Positions 51,362 to 64,000 of a stretch of 64,000 bases of DNA are shown in pieces; positions within the stretch are counted from its first letter, which is position 1, and every line of letters starts with the position of its first letter. Source of the stretch: Liolophura sinensis (Eukaryota > Mollusca > Polyplacophora > Chitonida > Chitonidae); the NCBI RefSeq assembly GCF_032854445.1, contig NC_088295.1, forward strand, positions 93,549,805-93,613,804. Reading direction: 5' to 3'. A model generated the notes under the pieces. The model did not search any database. It was not told the origin of the DNA and saw only the letters and a list, made by a program, of their open reading frames with translations. The position numbers were made by a program, and so were the translations under genes.

Positions 51362-54300
51362 GTAAGCTCTCTACACTATAATCTACTGCAATACCCCTGT
51401 TGGTTAATGGATAGTCCTCTACAGTATAATCTGCTTCTGTAATACCCCTGGTGGTTAATCCTCTACACTATAATCTGCTCCTGTAATACCCCTGGTGGTT
51501 AATGGTTAGTCCTCTACACTATAATCTGCTCTTGTAATACCCCTGGTGGTTAATGGTTAGTCAGCTACACTATAATCTGCTCCTGTAATACCCCTGGTGG
51601 TTAATGGTTAATCCTCTGCACTATAGTCTGCTCCTGTAATACCCCTGGTGGTTAATAGTGGCTAAAATCTGCCTCTGTAATACCCCTGGTGGTTAATTGT
51701 TAGTCCTCTACACTATAATCTGCTCCTGTAATACCCCTGGTGGTTAATGGTTAGTCCTCTACACTGTAATCTGCACTTGTAATACCCCTGGTGGTTAATG
51801 GTTAATTCTCTACACTATAATCTGCTCCTGTAATACCCCTGATGGTTAATGGTTAGTCCTCTACACTATTATCTGCCTCTGTAATACCCCTGGTGGTTAA
51901 TGGTTAGTCCTCTACAATATAATCTGCTCCTGTAATACCCCTGGTGGTTAATGGTTTGTCCTCTACACTATAATCTTCTCCTGTAATACCCCTGGTGGTT
52001 AATGGTTAGTCCTCTACACTATAATCTGCTCTTGTAATACCCCTGGGTGTTAATGGTTAGGCCTTTACACTATAATCTGATACTGCAATACCCCTGGTGG
52101 TTAATGGTTTGTCCTCTACACTATAATCTGCTCTTGTAATACCCCTGGTGGCTAACGTTTTGTCCTCTACACTATAATCTGCTCCTGTAATACCCCTGGG
52201 TGTTAATGGTTAGTCGTCTACACTATAATCTCCTCTTGTAATACCCCTGGTGGTTAATGGTTAGTCCTCTACACTATAACCTGCACCTGTAATACCCCTG
52301 GTGGTTAATGGTTAGTCCTCTACACTATACTCTGCTTTTGTAGTACCGCTTGTGGTTAATGGTTAGTCCTCTACACTATAATCTGCTCCTGCAATACCCC
52401 TGGTGATCAATTGTTAGTCCTCTACACTATAATCTGCTCCTGTAATACCCCTGGTGGTTAATGTTTTGTCCTTTACACTATAATCTGCTCTTGTTATACC
52501 CCTGGTGGTTAATGTTTTGTCCTCTACACTATAATCTGCTCTTGTTATACCCCTGGTGGTTAATGGTTAGTCCCCTACACTATAATCTCCTCTTGTAATA
52601 CCCCTGGTGAATAATGGTTGGTCCTCTACACTATAATCTGCTCCTGTGATACCCCTGGTGGTTAATGTTTAGTCCTCTACACTATAATCTGCTCTTGTAA
52701 TACCCCTGGTGGTTAATGGTTAGACCCCTACCCTATAATCTGCTCCTGTATTACCCGTGGTGGTTAATGGTTAGTCCTCTACACTATAATCTGCTCCTGT
52801 AATACCCCTTGTGGTTAATGGTTAGTCCTCTACACTATAATCTGCTCTTGTAATACCCCTGGTGATTAATGGTTAGTCCTCTACACTATAATCTGCTCCT
52901 GTAAAACCCCTGGTGGTTAATGTTTACTCTTCTACACTATAATCTGCTCCGGCAATACCCCTGGTGGTTAATGTTTAGTCCTCTACACTACAATCTGCTC
53001 TTGTAATACCCCTGGTGGTTAATGGTTAGTCCTCTACACTATAATCTGCTCCTGTAATACCCCTGGTGGTTAATGGTTAGTCCTCTACACTATAATCTGC
53101 ACTTGTAATACCCCTGGTGGTTAATGGTTAATTCTCTACACTATAATCTGCTCCTGTAATACCCCTGGTGGTTAATGTTTAGTCTTCTACACTATTTTCT
53201 GCCTCTGTAATACCCCTGGTGGTTAATGGTTAATCCTCAAAGCTATAATCTGCTCTTGTAATACCCCTAGTGTTTAATGGTTAGTCCTCTACACTATAAT
53301 CTGCCCCTATAATAACCTTGGTGGTAATTAGTTAGTCCTCTACACTATAATCTGCTCCTGTAATACCCCTGGTGGTTAATGGTTAGTCCTCTACACTATA
53401 ATCTGCTCCTGTAATAACGCTGGTGGTTTAATATTTTGTCCTCTACACTATAATCTGCTCTTGTAATACCCCTGGTGGTTAATGGTTAGTCCTCTACACT
53501 ATAATCTGCTCCTGTAATACCCCTGGTGGTTAATGGTTAGTCCTCTACACTATAATCTGCTCCTGTACTACCCCTGGTGGTTAATGTTTCGTCCTCTACA
53601 CAATAATTTCCTCTTGTAATAACTCTGGTGGTTAATGGTTAGTCCTCTACACTATAATCTGCTCCTGTAATACCCCTGGTGGTTAATGTTTAGTCCTCTA
53701 CACTATAATCTCCTCTTGTAATACCCCTGGTGGTTAATGGTTAGTCCTCTACACTATACTCTGCTTTTGTAGTACCGCTTGTGGTTAATGGTTAGTCCTC
53801 TACACTATAATCTGCTCCTGCAATACCCCTGGTGATCAATTGTTAGTCCTCTACACTATAATCTGCTCCTGTAATACCCCTGGTGGTTAATGTTTTGTCC
53901 TTTACACTATAATCTGCTCTTGTTATACCCCTGGTGGTTAATGTTTTGTCCTCTACACTATAATCTGCTCTTGTTATACCCCTGGTGGTTAATATTTAGT
54001 CCTCTACACTATAATCTCCTCTTCTAATACCCCTGGTGAATAATGGTTGGTCCTCTACACTATAATCTGCTCCTGTAATACCCCTGGTGGTTAATGTTTA
54101 GCCCTCTACACTATAATCTGCTCTTGTAATACCCCTGGTGGTTAATGGTTAGTCCCCTACCCTATAATCTGCTCCTGTATTACCCGTGGTGGTTAATGGA
54201 TAGTCTTCTACACTATAATCTGCTCCTGTAATACCCCTGGTGGTTAATGGTTAGTCCTCTACACTATAATCTGCTCCTGTAATACCCCTGGTGATTAATG

Positions 54301-57300
54301 GTTAGTCCTCTACACTATAATCTGCTCCTGTAAAACCCCTGGTGGTTAATGTTTAGTCTTCTACACTATAATCTGCTCCGACAATACCCCTGGTGGTCAA
54401 TGTTTAGTCCTCTACACTATAATCTGCTCTTGTAATACCCCTGGTGGTTAATGGTTAGTCCTCTACACTATAATCTGCTCCTGTAATACCCCTGGTGGTT
54501 AATGGTTAGTCCTCTACACTGTAATCTGCACTTGTAATACCCCTGGTGGTTAATGGTTAATTCTCTACACTATAATCTGCTCCTGTAATACCCCTGGTGG
54601 TTAATGGTTAGTCCTCTACACTATTATCTGCCTCTGTAATACCCCTGGTAGTTAATGGTTAATCCTCTACACTATAATCTGCTCTTGTAATACCCCTGGT
54701 GGTTAATGGTTGATCCTCTACACTATAATCTGCCCCTGTAATACCCTTGGTGGTAAATAGTTAGTCCGTCTACACTATAATCTGCTCCTGTAATACCCCT
54801 GGTTGTTAATGGTTAGTCCTCTACACTATAATCTGCTCCTGTAGTAACCCTGGTGGTTTAATATTTTGTCCTCTACACTATAATCTGCTCCTGTAATACC
54901 CCTGGTGGTTAATGTTTCGTCCTCTACACAATAATTTCCTCTTGTAATACCCTGGTGGTTAATGGTTAGTCCTCTACACTATAATCTGCTCCTGTAATAC
55001 ACCTGGTGGTTAATGGTTAGTCCTCTACACTATAATCTGCTCATGTAGTAACGCTGGTTGTTTAATATTTTGTCCTCTACACTATAATCTGCTCCTGTAA
55101 TACACCTGGTGGTTAATGTTTAGTCCTCTACACTATAATCTCCTCTTGTAATACCCCTGGTGGTTAATGGTTAGTCCTCTACACTATAATCTGCTCCTGT
55201 AATACCCCTGGTGGTTAATGGTTAGTCCTCTACACTATAATCTGCTCTTGTAATACCCCCTAGTGATTAATGGTTTGTCCTCTACACTATAATCTGCTCT
55301 TGTAATACCCCTGGTGGTTAATGTTTAGTCATCTACACTATAATCTGCTCCTGTAATACCCCTGGTGGTTAATGTTTAGTCCTCTACACTATAATCTGCT
55401 CTTGTAATACCCCTGGTGGTTAATGGTTAGTCCTCTACACTATAATCTGCTCTTGTAATACCCCTGGTGGTTAATGGTTAGTCCTCTACACTATAATCTG
55501 CTCCTGTAATACCCCTGGTGGTTAATGGTTAGTCCTCTACACTATAATCTGCTCCTGTACTACCCTTGGTGGTTAATGTTTCGTCCTCTACACAATAATT
55601 TCCTCTTGTAATACCCCTGGTGGTTAATGTTTAGTCCTCTACACTATAATCTCCTCTTGTAATACCCCTGGTGGTTAATGGTTAGTCCTCTACACTATAC
55701 TCTGCTTTTGTAGTACCGCTTGTGGTTAATGGTTAGTCCTCTACACTATAATCTGCTCCTGCAACACCCCTGGTGATCAATTGTTAGTCCTCTACACTAT
55801 AATCTGCTCCTGTAATACCCCTGGTGGTTAATGTTTTGTCCTTTACACTATAATCTGCTCTTGTTATACCCCTGGTGGTTAATGTTTTGCCCTCTACACT
55901 ATAATCTGCTCTTGTTATACCCCTGGTGGTTAATATTTAGTCCTCTACACTATAATCTTCTCTTCTAATACCCCTGGTGAATAATGGTTGGTCCTCTACA
56001 CTATAATCTGCTCCTGTAATACCCCTGGTGGTTAATGTTTAGTCCTCTACACTATAATCTGCTTTTGTAATACCCCTGGTGGTTAATGGTTAGTCCCCTA
56101 CCCTATAATCTGCTCCTGTATTACCCGTGGTGGTTAATGGTTAGTCTTCTACACTATAATCTGCTCCTGTAATACCCCTTGTGGTTAATGGTTAGTCCTC
56201 TACACTATAATCTGCTTTTGCAATACCCCTGGTGATTAATGGTTAGTCCTCTACACTATAATCTGCTCCTGTAAAACCCCTGGTGGTTAATGTTTAGTCC
56301 TTCTACACTATAATCTGCTCCGACAATACCCTGGTGGTTAATGGTTAGTCCTCTACACTATAATCTGCTCTTGTAATACCCCTGGTGGTTAATGGTTAGT
56401 CCTCTACACTATAATCTGCTCCTGTAATACCCCTGGTGGTTAATGGTTGGTCCTCTACACTGTAATCTGCACTTGTAATACCCCTGGTGGTTAATGGTTT
56501 AATTCTCTACACTATAATCTGCTCCTGCAATACCCCTGGTGGTTAATGGTTAGTCCTCTACACTATTATCTGCCTCTGTAATACCCCTGGTGGTTAATGG
56601 TTAATCCTCTACACTATAATCTGCTCTTGTAATACCCCTGGTGGTTAATGGTTGGTCCTCTACACTATAATCTGCCCCTGTAATACCCTTGGTGGTAAAT
56701 AGTTAGTCGTCTACACTATAATCTGCTCCTGTAATACCCTGGTGGTTAATGGTTAGTCCTCTACACTATAATCTGCTCCTGTAGTAACGCTGGTGGTTTA
56801 ATATTTTGTCCTTTACACTATAATCTGCTCCTGTAATACCACTGGTGGTTAATGTTTCGTCCTCTACACAATAATTTCCTCTTGTAATACCTCTGGTGGT
56901 TAATGGTTAGTCCTCTACACTATAATCTGCTCCTGTAATACACCTGGTGGTTAATGTTTAGTCCTCTACACTATAATCTCCACTTGTAATACCCCTGGTG
57001 GTTAATGGTTAGTCCTCTACACTATAATCTGCTCCTGTATTACCCCTGGTGGTTAATGGTTAGTCCTCTACACTATAATCTGCTCTTGTAATACCCCTGG
57101 TGATTAATGGTTTGTCCTCTACACTATAATCTGCTCTTATAATACCCCTGGTGGTTAATGTTTAGTCATTTACACTATAATCTGCTCCTGTAATACCCCT
57201 GGTGGTTAATGTTTAGTCCTCTACACTTTAATCTCCTCTTGTAATACCCCTCGTGGTTAATGGTTAGTCCTCTACACTATACTCTGCTTTTGTAGTACTG

Positions 57301-60300
57301 CTTGTGGTTTATGGTTAGTCCTCTACACTATAATATGCTCCTGCCATACCCCTGGTGATCAATTGTTAGTCCTCTACACTATAATCTGCTCCTGCAATAC
57401 CACTGGTGATTAATTGTTAGTCTTCTACACTGTAATTTGCTCCTGTAATACCTCTGGTTGGTTATATTTTGTCCTCTACACTATAATCTGCTCCTGTAAT
57501 ACCCCTATTGGTTAATGTTTAGTTCTTTCCACTATAATTTCCTCTTGTAATACCCCTGGTGGTTAATGTTTAGTCCTCTACACTATAATCTGCTCCTGTA
57601 ATACCCCTGGTGGTTAATGTTTAGTCCTCTACACTATAATCTGCTCCTGTAATACCCCTGGTGGTTAATGGTTAGTCCTCTACACTATAATCTGCTCCTG
57701 TAATACCCCTGGTGGTTAACGGTTAGTCCTCTACACTATACTCTGCTTCTGTAACACCGCTTGTGTTTAATGGTTAGCCCTCTACACTATAATCTGCTCC
57801 TGTAATACCCCTGGTGGTTAATGGTTGGTCCTCTACAATATAATCTGCTCCTGCAATACACCTGGTGATCAATTTTTAGTCCTCTACACTATAATCTGCT
57901 CTTGTAATACCCCTGGTGATTAATGTTTTGTCCTCTACACTATAATCTGCTCCTGCAATACACCTGGTGATCAATTTTTATTCCTCTACACTATATTCTG
58001 ACCTTGTAATACCCCTGGTGGTTAATTGTTAGTCAGCTACACTATAATCTGCTCCTGTAATATCCCTGGTGGATAATGGTTTTTCCTCTACACTATAATC
58101 TGCTCTTGTAATACCCCTTTTGGTAACGGTTAGTCCTCTACACTATCATCTGCTCCTGTAATAACGCTGGTGGTTAATAGCTAGTTCTCTACACTATAAT
58201 CTGCTCCTGTAATAGCCCTGGTGGTTAATGGTTAGTCCTCTACACTATAATCTCCTCTCGTAATACCCGTGGTGGTTAATGGTTAGTCCTCTACAGTATA
58301 ATCTGCTCCTGTAGGCCTAATACTTCTGGTGGGTAATGGTTGGTCCTCTACATTATAATCTGCTCTTGTAATACACCTGGTGGTTAATGGTTAGTCCTCT
58401 ACACAATAATCTGCTCCTGTAATAGCCCTGCTGGTTAATGGTTAATCCTCTACACAATAATCTGCTCCTGTAATACCCCTGGTAGTTAATGGTTGGTCCT
58501 CTACACTATAATCTGCCCTTGTATTACCATTGGTGGTTAATGGTTAATCCTCTAGAATATAATCTGCTCCTGTAATACCCCTGGTGGTTAATAGCTAGTT
58601 CTCTACACTATAATCTGCTCCTGTAATACCCCTGGTGGTTAATGGTTAGTTCTCTACACTATAATCTGCTCCTGTAATACCCCTGGTGGTTAATGGTTAG
58701 TCCTCTACACTATAATCTCCTCTCGTAATACCCGTGGTGGTTAATGGTTAGTCCTCTACACTGTAATCTGCACTTGTAATACCCCTGGTGGTTAATGGTT
58801 AATTCTCTACACTATAATCTGCTCCTGTAATACCCCTGGTGGTTAATGGTTAGTCCTCTACACTATTATCTGCCTCTGTAATACCCCTGGTAGTTAATGG
58901 TTAATCCTCTACACTATAATCTGCTCTTGTAATACCTCTGGTGGTTAATGGTTGATCCTCTACACTATAATCTGCCCCTGTAATACCCTTGGTGGTAAAT
59001 AGTTAGTCGTCTACACTATAATCTGCTCCTGTAATACCCCTGGTTGTTAATGGTTAGTCCTCTACACTATAATCTGCTCCTGTAGTAACCCTGGTGGTTT
59101 AATATTTTGTCCTCTACACTATAATCTGCTCCTGTAATACCCCTGGTGGTTAATGTTTCGTCCTCTACACAATAATTTCCTCTTGTAATACCCCTGGTGG
59201 TTAATGGTTAGTCCTCTACACTATAATCTGCTCCTGTAATACACCTGGTGGTTAATGGTTAGTCCTCTACACTATAATCTGCTCATGTAGTAACGCTGGT
59301 TGTTTAATATTTTGTCCTCTACACTATAATCTGCTCCTGTAATACACCTGGTGGTTAATGTTTAGTCCTCTACACTATAATCTCCTCTTGTAATACCCCT
59401 GGTGGTTAATGGTTAGTCCTCTACACTATAATCTGCTCCTGTAATACCCCTGGTGGTTAATGGTTAGTCCTCTACACTATAATCTGCTCTTGTAATACCC
59501 CTAGTGATTAATGGTTTGTCCTCTACACTATAATCTGCTCTTGTAATACCCCTGGTGGTTAATGTTTAGTCATCTACACTATAATCTGCTCCTGTAATAC
59601 CCCTGGTGGTTAATGTTTAGTCCTCTACACTATAATCTGCTCTTGTAATACCCCTGGTGGTTAATGGTTAGTCCTCTACACTATAATCTGCTCTTGTAAT
59701 ACCCCTGGTGGTTAATGGTTAGTCCTCTACACTATAATCTGCTCCTGTAATACCCCTGGTGGTTAATGGTTAGTCCTCTACACTATAATCTGCTCCTGTA
59801 CTACCCTTGGTGGTTAATGTTTCGTCCTCTACACAATAATTTCCTCTTGTAATACCCCTGGTGGTTAATGTTTAGTCCTCTACACTATAATCTCCTCTTG
59901 TAATACCCCTGGTGGTTAATGGTTAGTCCTCTACACTATACTCTGCTTTTGTAGTACCGCTTGTGGTTAATGGTTAGTCCTCTACACTATAATCTGCTCC
60001 TGCAACACCCCTGGTGATCAATTGTTAGTCCTCTACACTATAATCTGCTCCTGTAATACCCCTGGTGGTTAATGTTTTGTCCTTTACACTATAATCTGCT
60101 CTTTTTATACCCCTGGTGGTTAATGTTTTGCCCTCTACACTATAATCTGCTCTTGTTATACCCCTGGTGGTTAATATTTAGTCCTCTACACTATAATCTT
60201 CTCTTCTAATACCCCTGGTGAATAATGGTTGGTCCTCTACACTATAATCTGCTCCTGTAATACCCCTGGTGGTTAATGTTTAGTCCTCTACACTATAATC

Positions 60301-63300
60301 TGCTTTTGTAATACCCCTGGTGGTTAATGGTTAGTCCCCTACCCTATAATCTGCTCCTGTATTACCCGTGGTGGTTAATGGTTAGTCTTCTACACTATAA
60401 TCTGCTCCTGTAATACCCCTTGTGGTTAATGGTTAGTCCTCTACACTATAATCTGCTTTTGTAATACCCCTGGTGATTAATGGTTAGTCCTCTACACTAT
60501 AATCTGCTCCTGTAAAACCCCTGGTGGTTAATGTTTAGTCTTCTACACTATAATCTGCTCCGACAATACCCCTGGTGGTTAATGGTTAGTCCTCTACACT
60601 ATAATCTGCTCTTGTAATACCCCTGGTGGTTAATGGTTAGTCCTCTACACTATAATCTGCTCCTGTAATACCCCTGGTGGTTAATGGTTGGTCCTCTACA
60701 CTGTAATCTGCACTTGTAATACCCCTGGTGGTTAATGGTTAATTCTCTACACTATAATCTGCTCCTGCAATACCCCTGGTGGTTAATGGTTAGTCCTCTA
60801 CACTATTATCTGCCTCTGTAATACCCCTGGTGGTTAATGGTTAATCCTCTACACTATAATCTGCTCTTGTAATACCCCTGGTGGTTAATGGTTGGTCCTC
60901 TACACTATAATCTGCCCCTGTAATACCCTTGGTGGTAAATAGTTAGTCGTCTACACTATAATCTGCTCCTGTAATACCCCTGGTGGTTAATGGTTAGTCC
61001 TCTACACTATAATCTGCTCCTGTAGTAACGCTGGTGGTTTAATATTTTGTCCTTTACACTATAATCTGCTCCTGTAATACCACTGGTGGTTAATGTTTCG
61101 TCCTCTACACAATAATTTCCTCTTGTAATACCTCTGGTGGTTAATGGTTAGTCCTCTACACTATAATCTGCTCCTGTAATACACCTGGTGGTTAATGTTT
61201 AGTCCTCTACACTATAATCTCCACTTGTAATACCCCTGGTGGTTAATGGTTAGTCCTCTACACTATAATCTGCTCCTGTATTACCCCTGGTGGTTAATGG
61301 TTAGTCCTCTACACTATAATCTGCTCTTGTAATACCCCTGGTGATTAATGGTTTGTCCTCTACACTATAATCTGCTCTTATAATACCCCTGGTGGTTAAT
61401 GTTTAGTCATTTACACTATAATCTGCTCCTGTAATACCCCTGGTGGTTAATGTTTAGTCCTCTACACTTTAATCTCCTCTTGTAATACCCCTCGTGGTTA
61501 ATGGTTAGTCCTCTACACTATACTCTGCTTTTGTAGTACTGCTTGTGGTTTATGGTTAGTCCTCTACACTATAATATGCTCCTGCCATACCCCTGGTGAT
61601 CAATTGTTAGTCCTCTACACTATAATCTGCTCCTGCAATACCACTGGTGATTAATTGTTAGTCTTCTACACTGTAATTTGCTCCTGTAATACCTCTGGTT
61701 GGTTATATTTTGTCCTCTACACTATAATCTGCTCCTGTAATACCCCTATTGGTTAATGTTTAGTTCTTTCCACTATAATTTCCTCTTGTAATACCCCTGG
61801 TGGTTAATGTTTAGTCCTCTACACTATAATCTGCTCCTGTAATACCCCTGGTGGTTAATGTTTAGTCCTCTACACTATAATCTGCTCCTGTAATACCCCT
61901 GGTGGTTAATGGTTAGTCCTCTACACTATAATCTGCTCCTGTAATACCCCTGGTGGTTAACGGTTAGTCCTCTACACTATACTCTGCTTCTGTAACACCG
62001 CTTGTGTTTAATGGTTAGCCCTCTACACTATAATCTGCTCCTGTAATACCCCTGGTGGTTAATGGTTGGTCCTCTACAATATAATCTGCTCCTGCAATAC
62101 ACCTGGTGATCAATTTTTAGTCCTCTACACTATAATCTGCTCTTGTAATACCCCTGGTGATTAATGTTTTGTCCTCTACACTATAATCTGCTCCTGCAAT
62201 ACACCTGGTGATCAATTTTTATTCCTCTACACTATATTCTGACCTTGTAATACCCCTGGTGGTTAATTGTTAGTCAGCTACACTATAATCTGCTCCTGTA
62301 ATATCCCTGGTGGATAATGGTTTTTCCTCTACACTATAATCTGCTCTTGTAATACCCCTTTTGGTAACGGTTAGTCCTCTACACTATCATCTGCTCCTGT
62401 AATAACGCTGGTGGTTAATAGCTAGTTCTCTACACTATAATCTGCTCCTGTAATAGCCCTGGTGGTTAATGGTTAGTCCTCTACACTATAATCTCCTCTC
62501 GTAATACCCGTGGTGGTTAATGGTTAGTCCTCTACAGTATAATCTGCTCCTGTAGGCCTAATACTTCTGGTGGGTAATGGTTGGTCCTCTACATTATAAT
62601 CTGCTCTTGTAATACACCTGGTGGTTAATGGTTAGTCCTCTACACAATAATCTGCTCCTGTAATAGCCCTGCTGGTTAATGGTTAATCCTCTACACAATA
62701 ATCTGCTCCTGTAATACCCCTGGTAGTTAATGGTTGGTCCTCTACACTATAATCTGCCCTTGTATTACCATTGGTGGTTAATGGTTAATCCTCTAGAATA
62801 TAATCTGCTCCTGTAATACCCCTGGTGGTTAATAGCTAGTTCTCTACACTATAATCTGCTCCTGTAATACCCCTGGTGGTTAATGGTTAGTTCTCTACAC
62901 TATAATCTGCTCCTGTAATACCCCTGGTGGTTAATGGTTAGTCCTCTACACTATAATCTCCTCTCGTAATACCCGTGGTGGTTAATGGTTAGACCTCTGC
63001 AGTAAAATCTGCTCCTGTAATACTTCTGGTGGGTAATGGTTGGTCCTCTACATTATAATCTGCCCTTGTAATACCCCTGGTGGTTAATGGTTAGTCCTCT
63101 ACACAATAATCTGCTCCTGTAATAGCCCTGCTGGTTAATGGTTAATCCTCTACACTATAATCTGCTCTTGTATTACCATTGGTGGTTAATGGTTAATCCT
63201 CTAGAATATAATCTTCTCCTGTAATACCCCTGGTGGTTAATAGTTAGTCCTCTAGACTGTAATCTGCACTTGTAATACTCCTGGAGGTCAATGGTTAATT

Positions 63301-64000
63301 CTCTACACTATAATCTGCTCCTGTAATACCACTTGTGGTTAATGGTTATTCCTCTACACTATAATCTGCCCCTGTAATAGCCTTGGTGGTAAATTGTTAG
63401 TCCTCTACACTATAATCTGCTCTTGTAATACCCCTGGTGGTTAATGGTTAGTCCTCTACACTATAATCTCCTCTTGTAATACCCGTGGTGGTTAATGGTT
63501 AGCCCTCTACAGTATAATCTGCTCCTGTAATACTTCTGGTGGGTAAATTGTTAGTCCTGTACATCATAATCTGCTCCTGTAATAACGCTGGTGGTTGATG
63601 GTTAGTCCTCTACAATATAATCTGCTTCTGTAATACCCCCTGGTGGTTAATGGTTAGTCCTCTACACTATAATCTTCTCCTGTAATACCCCTGGTGGGTA
63701 ATGGTTAGTCCTCTACAATATAACCTGGTCCTGGAACACCTCTGGTGGTTAATGGTTAGTTCTATACACTATGATCTGCTCCTGTAATATCCCTGATGGT
63801 TAATGGTTACTGCTCTACAATATAATCTGCTCCTGTAATACCCCTGGTGGGTAATGATTAGTTCTCTACAATATATTCTGCTCCTGTAATACCCCTGGTG
63901 GTTAATGGTGGCTATTATCTGCCCTTGTAATACCCCTGGTGATTATAGGTTGGTCCCTTACACTATAATCAGCTCCTGTAATACCCCTGGTGGTTAATGG
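51362..64000 (+). repeat. 51-bp minisatellite, ~245 copies, running off the window
   Basis: Unit ggttagtcctctacactata + atctgctcctgtaatacccc + tggtggttaat, 51 bp, over 12.6 kb. It starts at the exon 47 donor: atggtaagctctctacacta is the first copy, and array copies have atggttagtcctctacacta. Variants (gtagtaccgcttgtgg, ctgcacttgtaatac, ataatttcctcttg) recur at fixed spacings and show higher-order structure. Confidence 0.97.
54497..62978 (+). repeat. 4,241-bp tandem duplication within the 51-bp array
   Basis: Copy 1 is about 54497-58737, copy 2 about 58738-62978. Marker variants keep an offset of 4,241: gtaatctgcac at 54521 and 58762; gtaggccta at 58311 and 62552; tacactatac+tctgc at 55691 and 59932. 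Differences seen are mainly single-base changes in C or T runs. Confidence 0.9.

Overview
The window is animal (eukaryotic) genomic DNA and holds the inside of one very large, intron-rich gene on the + strand. I recognise 47 exons between 100 and 51361. They add up to 7,498 coding bases (about 2,499 residues) in one continuous frame. The gene is open at both ends: the first exon starts in the middle of an immunoglobulin (Ig) domain, and the last ends at a donor site with no stop. The organism is probably a lophotrochozoan, most likely a mollusc. This is inferred from tRNA-headed SINE copies whose 3' part and (AAAT)n tail look like the V-domain SINEs I know from molluscs; it was not tested by search.

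Protein layout, N to C: half an Ig domain (Ig0), 14 Ig domains of one subtype (Ig1-Ig14, 822-27206), two Ig domains of a 'GGRY' subtype (Ig15-Ig16, 29869-32594), two fibronectin type III domains (35119-40218), then four GGRY-subtype Ig domains (Ig17-Ig20, 41778-51361) with three short exons among them that code Q/E-rich or polar linkers. Every Ig domain is built from two exons: an A exon (strands A to about C', phase 1 in, phase 0 out) and a B exon (strands about D to G, phase 0 in, phase 1 out). Nineteen of 21 B exons are exactly 160 nt. All 20 complete Ig domains keep both cysteines, and nine carry an N-glycosylation sequon at the same place. An extracellular or secreted adhesion/matrix-type protein (hemicentin-like in style) is therefore more likely than a sarcomeric one, but I cannot name the orthologue. 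No signal peptide, transmembrane segment, promoter or poly(A) site is in the window.

The introns make up over 80% of the gene and are unusual. They are packed with about 30 unrelated minisatellites (periods 20-90 bp), nearly one per intron. About ten of these are tandem copies of an exon-intron junction itself: the unit carries the real donor or acceptor, and in several cases the neighbouring coding bases. These arrays therefore show rows of decoy splice sites. The largest, a 51-bp array seeded by the donor at 51362, runs 12.6 kb to the window end and contains an almost perfect 4,241-bp tandem duplication.

Mobile elements: a decayed L1/Tx1-type LINE on the - strand (about 18955-21490, with most of its endonuclease deleted), a complete SINE with target-site duplication inside a minisatellite (12036-12288), an inverted SINE pair (18251-18540), and two SINE 3' fragments.
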